Below are positions 23,855-34,368 of a stretch of DNA of 64,000 nt, in pieces. The notes under the pieces were generated by a model. The model worked only from the letters and a program-made list of their open reading frames with translations. It did not search any database and was not told the DNA's origin. The DNA comes from Hippopus hippopus (Eukaryota; Mollusca; Bivalvia; Cardiida; Cardiidae): the NCBI GenBank assembly GCA_946811185.2, contig OX328102.1, forward strand, positions 51,375,619 through 51,439,618, in the 5' to 3' direction. How positions within the stretch are numbered: the first letter of the stretch is position 1; each line of letters begins with the position of its first letter. The position numbers and the translations under genes are program-made.

Positions 23855-24324
23855 TATATCTGGTGTAATAAAAATGAACAATTTCATTATCAAACGCCCA
23901 AAATTGCATCATTTTACTGAATTTAACCATACACTTTATGAAAATGTAATATTTTTCTGATAGTTTTTATTTGCCTTTTACAAAAAAATTTTGATTCGTG
24001 ATTAACAAACAATTCAATAAATATGGCTCAGATTATGTGGTTTGTATTTGTAAAGGATAGAAAAAATTCTAGAACAAAAAAAGAAAAGAAATACTGATGT
24101 CTTGTTTTCCAACAATGTTTTCATGAAGCCTTTTACACAGAACTCATAAAACACAGGAATTATTGCGTGTTAAAGGGCTTAAAAAAGAAAAATCCTTAAA
24201 AATTCTCCCAATTTAACTTTGTATGACACAAAAATTCAAGGGTCAACTATAGGTCATGTTTGAACAAACCATAAGGCATTCCAAATACTGATTACATGTA
24301 TCTGTAACAGTTCTGCAAAATAGC

Positions 24325-24400
24325 CCCCCAAGGCTGGGATTGAACCCAGAATCTTCAGGTCCCAAGTCGAACGGTCGACCACATTGCTACAAAAGCTAGC
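24325..24400 (-). repeat. tRNA-like SINE head remnant
   Basis: On the minus strand a box-A-like stretch, TAGCAATGTGGTCGACC (24389-24373), is followed about 25 bp later by a box-B-like GGGTTCAATCCCAGCC (24347-24332). These are the two internal polymerase III promoter boxes of a tRNA. The T-arm pairs only with a six-base loop and no seven-base acceptor stem is evident, so it is a decayed SINE head or tRNA pseudogene rather than a working tRNA. Confidence 0.6.
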
Positions 24401-25014
24401 TCTATAGCAAGACAGTATAAGTATTCCCTTATACAAACACAATTTACATCAATCTTTGGGATAGACCAGTATTCAACATATCCATGTCTGGTCATGGCAT
24501 CCGACAACTGGATCTTGAGAAAATTTTGATTAGGGTTTATTTTAACACTTAAAATTGTAAATACCAAATACTCTGTGTTAATAATCCTGAAGGAAATGGT
24601 CAATTGAAAGCATTATGAGACAAAGACAAAATTCTGGTAAGCAATATATATATATTTTTTTTTTTAGTATTTTCTCCTGTTCCAATAGTGTTTTCAACTA
24701 TACAAGTGAACTTCAGTTCATTTACAGGTATCATTTTATGTTGTCTGCAGATGCATTTAACTCTTTCCATACTATAGGCAACACCAGAAGCTTTTGTGGA
24801 CAGTGTAGACCTCTGATCTCCACTGTTCACTGCTATATTGTAGATTATGACCGAATTGTTTCTTGATCTTGCAGAAGAAATGTATTTTTAGCCTTTGAGA
24901 CAATTAATTTGTTTAGTAGTGAAAGAGTTAAAGTGCCTAAAACTTGTCATATGGGAAAGGAATGAATAATGAAATGGCAATCTTACAAAAATTAACACCC
25001 ATCTAAACGTGGAT

Positions 25015-25150
25015 TTGGGGTCCTGCATGGCTCACTAGTAAAGTGTAGGACTTGTTACCTGATAACCCAGGCATACAGAAATAAGCTAGCTGTAGCAGTC
25101 ATATGACTGAAATAATGTTGAAAGTGACAGTAATCATCATTCAATTAATC
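25015..25150 (+). mobile_element. tRNA-derived SINE, internally deleted
   Basis: GGGGTCCTGCATGGCTCACT opens the element with a box-A-like sequence, and it ends with GACTGAAATAATGTTGAAAG and CATTCAATTAAT. It is flanked by near-identical 10-bp duplications (AAACGTGGAT at 25005-25014 and AAATGTGGAT at 25151-25160). Compared with the fuller copy at 35704-35931, it lacks box B and most of the body. Confidence 0.75.
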
Positions 25151-26815
25151 AAATGTGGATGTAACATTGGGCTGCAAGGTTAACCTTCATCTAACATTTC
25201 TGTCAGCCTCACAAAATGTAGCTGTTAAGTTTTTGAAAACCAATTGGCTGAGGTGTTTTTTTGTCTGAAACTTTGCTTTAAATCAGATTGAAAATATTAA
25301 CAGCTCAGCCTTGGGTTTGTGAGCTTACATAGATAAACAAGACATGATGACTATATCTTTCTTTTCTATAGCATTTTAAGCATTTCTAAATTCATCATTA
25401 TTCATCATTATGCAAGACTCTTTTGAAAGATTGAAACTTCTGTACTCAGACATCAAGGTTTTGATTTTTACAGTAGCATTTTACAATTCTAGCCTAAACA
25501 CAACAACTTCTAAACTTTTGTATGGTTGGTATAATCATATAGACTGAACAATTCAAATCTAAAATAGTGTGCCTATAAGAATGGAATTTTACTATGTTTG
25601 GCAGTCCGATCTTACTCTACCGGTACACTTTTTACATACTATATAGACTGTCCTCATTCTGAGGTATAAAGCATGCATTGTTTTGAAACTAGTACGGTTT
25701 AGTTAAAAAATAAAACAATACAGGAGTCCTCTCAGGGAAAAAGAAACAGTGGTATTTTGTATGTAAGTTCTTACTGAAAGCACATTGTCCTTTCCATAAC
25801 TCTAACACATAGGAATCCTTTCAAGGGTTTCTCCTAATTACTACACAACTTCAAACTATTAATTTCAAAATGAAATACAAAATCTAACTAGAAACAATAA
25901 TTTGATTGTTAGGTTCAATGATTTCTTCTTTCCTTTCATGAAAATGTTCTTGGTTTCATTCTTGAACTCAAATATGTTTTGTAATAGTCTGAAAGGTGAA
26001 AACTAAGTGATGTGTTCAGTAATTTCTAAGATTTAGACCATGTGTAATTCATGAATATTGAATGTACCTTTCTTCTATAAGATAAATGAAAATTTACCCT
26101 GTAACTTCATGAATAAACAAGTCAGGAAAATAATGATTTTACAAAAGAAAGTAAGGTCAACTCATGCACAAAATATGAAAATGATTGTAACTACCTTCAA
26201 GAATAATTTGATGGTTGACTGATTTCTGGTGTCTACATTAGTGTCAACACTGTTTCAGTCTTACAGTGACAACAATTCATCTATTTGTGTACCTTCTGGG
26301 TTTTACTAGGGCTAGGCTGGTTCTCTGCAGTGTCTTGTCTACGGACATTCTAAAAAATCCTGGCCAGCCTGGTCAATACTCATATTGACCTGCTCTTTGC
26401 CAACCTTGCACACTATATTACTAAATCATTGCAGGGATATGTGCAAAAAATACCTGATGTATTATGAAATACTTGAAATTAATATTTAAAATGGATAAGG
26501 GTTATTCATCACATCCAATGCATTTTTGAGTTAATCCATTTTCATGGTCTAAAGAAAAGAATTAAAATCATCACTCATCACCTGGCAGAACATAGTCCTT
26601 TTTTTTATATGTGTGAATCCAAGCCCTTGGTGAAGGTACTTTAGCAGCCAGAATGGATCAAGATCACACTCAGTGTGACAAGTTGCCATGCAGAGTAAAA
26701 AATGACCTTAACATAACTAAAATGAAACTTTCAAGTCGAATTTACAAATCCAATTATTGCTATTTTGAAGTTATTCTTTGGGGAAAAATACTTTCTTAAC
26801 AGGCAGTATGGATCA

Positions 26816-26850
26816 AAGATCAGACTGCACTTTCTGTGCACTCTGATCTT
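26816..26850. repeat. Short hairpin repeat, copy 1
   Basis: AAGATCAGACTGCAC and GTGCACTCTGATCTT form a 15-bp stem with one mismatch around TTTCT. The downstream CAAAAGGTCCTTGAGTAGC also follows copy 2 (36338-36372), so the hairpin belongs to a larger dispersed, probably non-autonomous, element whose ends I cannot define. Confidence 0.7.
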
Positions 26851-27509
26851 AATCAATACTCTCTGCAAAAGGTCCTTGAGTAGCACTTAGCAACCTAAGG
26901 GTTAATAGCATTGGGTCACTCTATAAAAGTTTAAAGACTATAGGCATACCTTCATGCTAAGCTTTGAATTACATAAAACACAGTCACCGTCTTAAATATG
27001 GGTTGAGCAGCAGTTCATAATAAGAATTTATAAGTAAAAATAGTTATATAACTTGCTCTGTACATGCACTTCTAATTCACAGGATCAAAAATATATCAAA
27101 GATTTCAAATCTATATGTCTAAATAGAAAGACGCATAGATGCATTCCTGTGGATCCTTTATCATAAATTTATCTGAAAATTCAGCATTTTTTTTTTTTTT
27201 TTTTTTTACTGAAATGTCACAAAATAAAATTTTATCGAGGAAAAACTGCTTAATCTCCTTGTTCATTTTGGCAGCGGACGACACAAGTTGTGAATGAAGG
27301 TTTTTGAATGAAAACGAGGGCAGTGTAAACAATGTTAATACGCTACTGTGCATTTTGAAAAAAAAAAAAAAACTTTGTTTCAGTATTTTAGATTGACAAT
27401 TCTTTTAGTTTTGGCGAAATTTCGATAAAGAAATCAAACTTAATTTGTATGGTTTGTTCAGGGTCAGAGTTGATCTGATTTGTAGATCTGCGCTGTTCGT
27501 CCTAATTAT

Positions 27510-28335
27510 CAGCCATGCAAAAACTGAAAGTAAGCATGCATGATGTATTTGGTTCCGGTCAAAACGATCACAGTAAGCGGATTTGCTATAGCAAATCCGC
27601 TAAAAAGTACCAAAGAAATTTTATGTCCGCTATACACAAGTTATTAAATGCTGTGCTAGATTCTGGCTATATTCCAAGGTCATGGCTACAAGGAGTTATT
27701 ATCCCTGTTTTCAAAAATAAGGGTAGCCCGACAGAACCTTGTGAATATAGACCTATCACTAGGCAAACTTTTTACTTCCGTGCTAAACCAAAGATTAACA
27801 AGCTACCTCGAAGACATCCAAGGCGAGGCTACTCTACTTCCGATCATCTTTTTACACTAAATCCCATTATAGATATTCTAAGAAAAAGAAAACACATCAA
27901 GCAGACTTACATTGATCAGTACAAACAAACCTGGGCATCACAACTCAGAGAATCAGAGAAAGTTAGAACCTACAATAACTTAAAGAACTCGCATGAACTT
28001 GAATCTATTTCAAACTTTTGAACAATCATGACGCCCTCACTTTGTTTAAATTTAGGACTGCCAACTTTAAGCTACCCCTGGTAACTGGACGCTATGAATC
28101 GATCCCTTACGAAGATAGAACCTGCCGATTATGCACCGAGGATAGTGTAGGATCAGAAGCGCACTACATGTTTGAATGCAGCTCCCTATCTGCAGAAGGA
28201 GCATTTTTCCCTGCCGTTCTCGGTTTAACCGAAGTTCACAGAATTGAAGTCAAATATTTCTTGGCTATTAACAACACAGATGCACTAACACATCTGTGCA
28301 AATTTCTGAGAGCTATAATGTCTAAATTTAATTAA
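27510..28335 (+). pseudogene. LINE reverse-transcriptase relic with internal deletion
   Basis: The frame from about 27600 encodes LLNAVLDSGYIPRSWLQGVI, IPVFKNKGSPTEPCEYRPIT and then GYSTSDHLFTLNPIIDILRK. These match the early reverse-transcriptase blocks of non-LTR retrotransposons (the W..G.IIP..KKG...P..YRPI and GFS/T..H.F motifs). The sequence then jumps straight to an LRESEKVRTYNNLK segment and, after a one-base shift at about 28018, to FRTANFKLPLVTGRYE and a CRLC...HYMFECSSL zinc-like motif of the C-terminal region. The palm with its FADD-type catalytic block is missing, so a deletion of roughly half the protein has occurred. The region between YRPIT and GYSTSDH is also short. It is inactive. 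Confidence 0.8.
27576..27601. repeat. Perfect 26-bp palindrome
   Basis: AGCGGATTTGC-TATA-GCAAATCCGCT is perfectly self-complementary and lies at the 5' edge of the LINE relic. It could mark a rearrangement joint or a regulatory dyad; nothing else shows its role. Confidence 0.85.
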
Positions 28336-28827
28336 ATTGTTTAAAAAATGTCACCAGACAACCATTTTCCTTTCCTGTGCGATCTAATTTAACGTTTGCC
28401 ATTTTATAAAATGAGGCCTAGCAACTCGGAAGAGTGAACTCAGGAGGACTGGAACGTTTTCATTTTTTTTTTTTCCTTTACTTTTATTGACCTTTCTTAG
28501 CTGCGAAAATCGTATATAGATGTGTTTCCGACTCTCTCTTTATCTCTGTATTATCATGATCCACTCATATACCAGTGTTCTGGAAAAATAGCTTCTACAG
28601 ACAGTATAGACAGAGAACAGGAGCGTGTGTGCACCCTTTTGCTCTCCACTATGTTAAATCAATCCATTGCTCCAATCATGAACTATCGTTCATAACTTGC
28701 TAACTTATGCAGACAGTGCGGACCGAGGCCAGACTGAACAGCTCTCTGGTCCGGTATTAATAGTCCTATTATCCTTTCTTTTAACCCTGTACCATACGAT
28801 CCCAGTTTTTAAACGACAATGAGCGTG
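28336..28827. other. Unassigned spacer
   Basis: The spacer carries a T run at 28465-28474 and two segments with a CAGACAGT(A/G)(T/C) motif (near 28597 and 28710) that resemble the surroundings of the dispersed hairpin repeats. No gene is seen. Confidence 0.45.
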
Positions 28828-29924
28828 TGTTAAATGATTTAGAAGTCTTGACTAATAAGATATCTTGGACAAAATTTGTAAATTAAAGGTATTTTAGAAA
28901 GTACTGGCTTTTATACAATGTACAGTTAAATCAAGGTGTCGATATATATTTAAATAGTATTTAGATATTTTTTTTGGGGGGGGGGGATTTAGAACAGCCC
29001 TTAGTCGTTTCCGTGTTTGATCACATACACTAGAAATAGAAGCATGAAGATGGAAAAAATCTCATTCCAGGAAAGGTAATACAAACTATGCAATACATTA
29101 GAAGATGAAATGCACTTTTTTCTGGAATGGCCAATGTTTTCAAACATTAGAAAATATATATATTAAAAAATACTACTGGGTGAGAGTCCAAGTATGGCTA
29201 AATTCATTGAATTGATGAAAAGTGAAAACAAACAGACTATTAGAAATTTATCAATTTTTATCTAATAAAGGATATAAAGAAAGAGATAGACAGAACTATT
29301 GTTTTTAATGTTGCATTTCTTTTATTCTCATCTCAAAAACTAAAAATTAATTATTCAATTACTCAATAGGTCAATAGTTCCAATAGGTAAAAAATTTCTG
29401 TGCTGTGATTTTATAAATTAACCTCAACTCATTCAGTGCCATAGGTGAAATCAATGGCTTCTGTGGCTGATACTCTCTGATCTAGAGTCAGTGTCATCCT
29501 CTTTTTTAGTCAAACCTGTAGGCTTAAAATAATTTCTAGATAAAGTGGGTTGTATTTACAGTCTTTGAAAGAGATAAAGTTTATACAGTAACTTGGCAGC
29601 GAAAACCAAATAAAAACACTCCAAAATAGGTCAAATGTATATTATTTTTCCTTTAAAGTTAAAGCAAAATTGAATATGCATTTCATAAATGATGATTCAA
29701 GTGTTTTGTCAAAGTAAAAAGAAAACTTGAGAAATAACATAGATTCAGATCAACAAGATATGGCTGATCTGAAATCTATGTGTTCTTCTAGTTTTTTATT
29801 TAAAAAAAAAATAAAAATAAATAAATAAATAAATATATACAAACAGGATAACTTTTATATACACTTTAGAGACATTACCTCCATTCATTTTCATCCAAAT
29901 GATCCATTGACTGTCATTGTTGAT

Positions 29925-29977
<53 letters not shown>

Positions 29978-30738
29978 TCGATAACTATATTTGGTATGAT
30001 AGGCATTCTGCCTTTTTCTCCTGAATAAAATATTCCTTTATATCATCCCATACTTTCTCATTTATTATAGTACTAACATATCAATTATACATAAATGAAT
30101 AATAAAGATCAAACTCCAAGTGTCATTTTGAAAAAAAATATTTTAATCCCCATTTGTAAACATTGGTAATGGTTATACAATTGAGAATAAAACAATATGG
30201 AGTGAATACACTGTTTTTTTGGTAAGTGGCGGTCAATGGACGTCAGATGTAAACAAGACTGAGGAAAAAAACTAGAGGCCCTTCAGAGCCTGAAATCGCT
30301 CAAATAGCAGATTTTGCTTTTTTGCTCGCATACATTATGAATTCATGAAAAAGGAAAAACAAAAATAAGAAATGGGCTTGAACCCACTAAGACAGCATAA
30401 AGAAGGCATGGTGAATTGAACAAATAGTAAAAAAAATTGAAGTACAATTTCTCAAAACCAATGATAGGGTTTCCATATGCATTGAATTTAACAATCCTAC
30501 CAAATTTCAAAAAATGTGACTAATAATGTGGACTTTGTTTAGTAAACAATAACAAGTCAACAAATGGCTGCTTTTCCTAAACTGATTTTCTTTACTTTAA
30601 ATAGAGTTCAATTGCTTGATGAACCAAACAATCTGAGGAAGTTTCGAAAGAATTAAATGAAAAAATATGGACTTCATTACCCAAACAAGAAATGAGAATT
30701 TTCAGATTTAGATAACTACTTTTCCCATACTGACAGTC
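28828..30738 (+). repeat. Direct segmental duplication D, left copy
   Basis: This segment matches 45322-47170 in the same orientation over about 1.9 kb with roughly 90% identity by eye. Its first ~450 bp are the 3' end of a LINE coding region (for example the frame around 29105 reading EDEMHFFLEWPMF), broken by stops and shifts. The rest is LINE 3' sequence and an unassigned stretch that leads into reversed satellite A through an ACTAGAGGCCCTTCAGAGCC block at 30271. The left copy carries an expanded TG microsatellite that the right copy lacks. Confidence 0.85.
29929..29977 (+). repeat. TG/TA microsatellite
   Basis: A run of about 18 TG units is followed by about six TA units. The paralogous position near 46391 has only GTATATATATTCG, so the TG tract grew in this copy or was lost in the other. 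Confidence 0.95.
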
Positions 30739-31448
30739 AGATCTTTTTTTGTTAATCACTACGGTTCAAGCTGTTTATGATACAAAGCCACTGTGCAAGT
30801 TTAATGAAAATCTGACCACAAATGCAGACTTTATCTCGTAAACAAGAAATGGAAATTTTCAACTTCAAATGGCTCCTTTTTTCCATACTGTTTGTTGGAT
30901 TTTTTGAAAATGGATAGAATTCAAGCAGTTGATGATACAAAGCAACTGCACAAGTTTCACTAAATCTGACTATAAATAAAGACTTAATGGCGTAAAGAAG
31001 AAATGGAAATTTGCAACTTCAAATGGCTACTTTTCCCGTACTGTTCTTTGGATTTTTTTTCAAAATCAATAGAGTTTAAGCTGATGATGGTATAAAGCAA
31101 CTGTACAAGATTCATGAAAATCTGACCACAAACGGAGACTTATCGCCTAAAAAAAATGGAAATTTGCAACTTCAAATCTCTACTTTTCCAATACCTTTTG
31201 TTGGACATTTTTTTTTTAAAGTCAATAGGGTTTGAGCTGTTGATGATACAAAGCAATTGTGCAAGTTTCACAAAAATCTGATGCCAAATGCAGACTTTAT
31301 CGCGTAAACGAGAAATGAAAGTTTTCAACTTTAAATGGCTACTTTTCCCATACTGTTTGTTTGCTTTTATTTCAAAATCAATAGGCTTCAAGCTATTGAT
31401 GAGATAAAAAAAAAAAACAAGGAATGGAAATTTGGAACTTAAAACGGC
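30460..31448 (-). repeat. Satellite A array, reversed, left copy
   Basis: About six satellite A monomers occur in reverse orientation (GCAGACTTTATCGCGTAAAC, AAGAAATGGAAATTTGCAAC, TTCAAATGGCTACTTTTCC). The first is strongly decayed. They abut the left arm of the 13.3-kb inverted structure at about 31448. Confidence 0.88.
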
Positions 31449-34368
31449 ATTACATGAAACTAGCGAGAGTGGATGAGATAAGAAAAGTAATTTTTTTGAC
31501 AAGATGGCCGAAAGAAGGTTTAGTAATGATATCGAAATGAAAATGGAAGAAAAACATGATGGATCTAGAACCTTTACTTGACTTTTCTGTTCCCACGAAC
31601 AATCGATATGAGAGGCGGGAAAAGAACAAAGAAGAAAACAGATGGAAAACACAGGTACGAAATCGAAAGAAATTGGGGGGGTCAGTCCGTAATAAGAACA
31701 ATGAAGAATTTACCTAGATGAGTCTGTACTCTGTAGGCATACAGAATCACTCATAGCAGGATAGTCAAACATCTGTCATTGTTGATATTGGAAAAACCCA
31801 GGGGTCATGAGACATAAAGTCATCATCTATTAATAGGACACTACTGGAAACTAGCACAAATAAAGACGACAGTGCTGACTTACCTTATGGACACTCAGCT
31901 CCGAAGGAGAGAGAATATGTGAACTGTGTTAAATCCAGATCTAGAAGCCACACAAAATTTCGGAACATGATGAATAAACACAGCATTCCGAACAATCAAA
32001 ATCGACAAGGTTCACCACAATGAGGAAACACGGGGCAAATCATACGTCGGTAGAAGGTGTTTCCACTACGTCGTCAGAAGGTGTGTCGCGAACTAGCCAA
32101 TCAGGAACCATGGATGAAGACAAAAGTGAAGGACAGGCAAAATGTAAATAGGACAGATCTGTGAGGAGAATTAGTGATATAATTGTGTGTACAGGGTTTG
32201 ATTGGCAAGAGATACTTGAATTATTAAGCTAGACTTACCTTTCTTAGAAGTAAGGCAAAGGTTGATCATAATTTCATCCGACACAAAACTCCCTTATTGG
32301 CCCCACAGATTATGACGCAGCGTCAGCAATCCAGGTGGTCATATTTTAGAGTACTTATGGCGCAGTAGTTGCATAATTTTGTAAGGAATCGTTGGAAGGG
32401 TGGTTGAGGGTGGGCTTGTGAGCCCTAAGGGAGTTTTGTGTTGGATGAAATTATGATCACTCTTCGCCTTACTTCTACGAAGGTAAGTCCAGCTTAATCA
32501 TTCAATTTCATTCAACACATAAACTCCCTTATGGGCTCCACAGATTTTTTAGAGTTGATTACTTACAAAATGGGCTAGTAAAGCATAGAGAGAGGTGCTG
32601 ACTTTCATTGACAGCAATTTTGGAATTCTACTATTCCAAAAGGAATTTGCGTGTCATATCTGCTCTGCTGTGAAGTATAGTATTAAGCAGGCTTGTGAGC
32701 ATTACTCCGGTCAGCTGATAATATGACCTCTCTCAAACGCCCTCCCTCACGATGAATTTGTAACAAGGACGCCGATCTAATCCTATGCGGCTTGGAATTT
32801 TCACAGTTTTAATAAGTAATTTATTACTATTTACAAGTATTTGTACTTTCCCATTATATTGATTATTGTAACAATACAAGATTTATCGTTTCCTCATACC
32901 GATGTACAGTCGGGAATCTATTGCATACGTCCATATTGCAGTGAACTAGGCAGAGAAAGAGTTTCTTCATTGAGTACATCTTACAAAACCGGCTGATAAT
33001 TTTGTTTCGTGTATGTTAACATTCTTGTTTATCCATGTGCTGATTAGCCTGATATTCAACGATTGTTTTTGCTTAAATTTTGGTAATGGCCGTTTTTTTT
33101 TTAAAGAACCAATAATCCATTATAAAGTTAATATTTTTCTCCCAGATTTTTATACATTTGACTACACCATGTGAATAGAAATGCATCACAAGCCGCTGCT
33201 TCTGGTTTAGAATATTTAGAACCATATAAAAGAAGTTTGGCATTCAAACGTGATGCAACCAATTCTGTGTGCATATCTGGCTGTAAATACTTTCGTGATG
33301 CATGAAAACATTTGCATCTAGAATATCCTTCTAGAATATCATTTCCACTTCTACAGAGTTTTTTATGCCTGTTTATTTCTCACTTTGGCTATACGATATT
33401 CCGATATGTGTATATGCCGTTCAATGCACGGAATCATAGTGTCTCTTCCCACCATGATTCATAAACAACTTGTATCGTTCGTATGTTGTCGTATGTAGAC
33501 TTTTCTCATGTTCCTATTGAAGACGTGATCCTAGATTTCAAATCTTCTCTTATATTAATTTCTTTGAATTTTGATGTTCCTTTGATCAAAATCGCCTTGT
33601 TTCCAGTATTATTTAATCACATGTCCCATACATTTAAGTGCAGTAGCGGTATGGATTGTAATACTAATATGTGCTGGATTTAGCTTTACTTTCTTGTACC
33701 TTTGTTGTCAAGTCAACATTCCGATTGTACTCTAGGACTGGAGGTACGTTCAATTAACTGTAAGAAATGCTATGATAAGGCTATAATCGGCATGTTTCCC
33801 TCCCGCTGGCTTAAAACTGTGTTGGATATCGCACATCGGATTAATGAACCTTTAATTTCCTGGATTTACGGAAACGTACTGTTCTCCGTATCTTCATGTC
33901 ATAAAGCTGTAATATTCTTACACCTAAATCGCTACTGGATGCACTGTTCCTTTTACATTACGTAAGCAAGTCTTATGGCTATTACCAATGGAATTCACGC
34001 TCGCATGACTGTGTGACCCTAGATAAACGAGTTCATACAAGTTTCATGGTTCAGATTCCAAGACTGCATGAAGAGCCCATAACTAATGCCGTTTAATTAG
34101 TATTTATGTCCTCTGAAATGATTCTGAAATATTTACAAACCTCATATCTCGATCGAGTAATTAATAATCACCTGAAAGGTCAACAGAAGCTAACCAGCAA
34201 TCCTTCCTCAATACAGTAAGTGCTGAGTGCAGTGATTTTGTCTTAAAAATGACTTTCGTCAATGTAAAGCGAGTTAAAGAATTTCAGATGTTTAAATAAG
34301 TCCTATTGTATTTTCCATACTTCCTTGAGCTGAAATTATTTGATATGCATGCATTGTTGGTATCTATG
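31449..34368 (+). repeat. Left arm (2.9 kb) of a 13.3-kb inverted-repeat structure
   Basis: The arm is the reverse complement of 41682-44705, with scattered substitutions and indels. The outer end reads CATTACATGAAACTAGCGAG here and CATGACATAAAACTAGCGAG in the complement of the right arm, which align without gaps. A short frame with good initiation context (AAGATGGCC, 31504-31581) and an AG|GTACGA donor-like site (about 31653) lie near the outer end and are the same in both arms. Longer frames such as 33702-33965 differ between arms mostly at amino-acid-changing positions, so I do not call them genes. No clear target duplication flanks the structure. Confidence 0.85.
32223..32498. mobile_element. 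Foldback MITE (276 bp) in left arm
   Basis: ATTAAGCTAGACTTACCT at the left and AAGGTAAGTCCAGCTTAAT at the right begin inverted repeats about 75-80 bp long that include GATCATAATTTCATCC and ACAAAACTCCCTTA. The unpaired centre is about 120 bp. The sequence just outside (ACATAAACTCCCTTATGGGC at about 32516) repeats part of the arm and suggests a nested or tandem relative. Confidence 0.75.

Larger units (their letters stand above)
21711..23940. repeat. ~55-bp inverted repeats enclosing a LINE relic and a Tc1 element
   Basis: The left copy at about 21712-21768 (AAAGTGTACGGTTAAATTCA, then GTAAAATGATGTAATTTTGG, then GCGTTTGATAATG) recurs reverse-complemented at about 23885-23939, with two mismatches and a 2-bp difference at the outer end. 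The Tc1 element inside ends only about 28 bp from the right copy, while about 550 bp separate it from the left copy. The pair may be the terminal repeats of an older non-autonomous transposon into which Tc1 jumped, or two inverted copies of an unrelated repeat. No target duplication is clear. Confidence 0.7.
23941..27509. other. Low-copy stretch with SINE fragments and no host gene
   Basis: Apart from the tRNA-like SINE head, a SINE and a hairpin repeat listed separately, I recognise nothing coding in these 3.5 kb. Open frames are short, and several are caused by homopolymers, such as the T run at 27187-27209 and an A run at 27357-27372. An intron or intergenic spacer would look the same. Confidence 0.5.

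Noticed and set aside
24325..24400. Functional tRNA gene
   Set aside because: Box A and box B are present, but there is no proper acceptor stem and the T-loop is one base short.
33702..33965. Conserved protein encoded in both inverted arms (MLSSQHSDCTLG...)
   Set aside because: Differences between the two copies mostly change amino acids, including radical changes, so there is no sign of selection on a protein.
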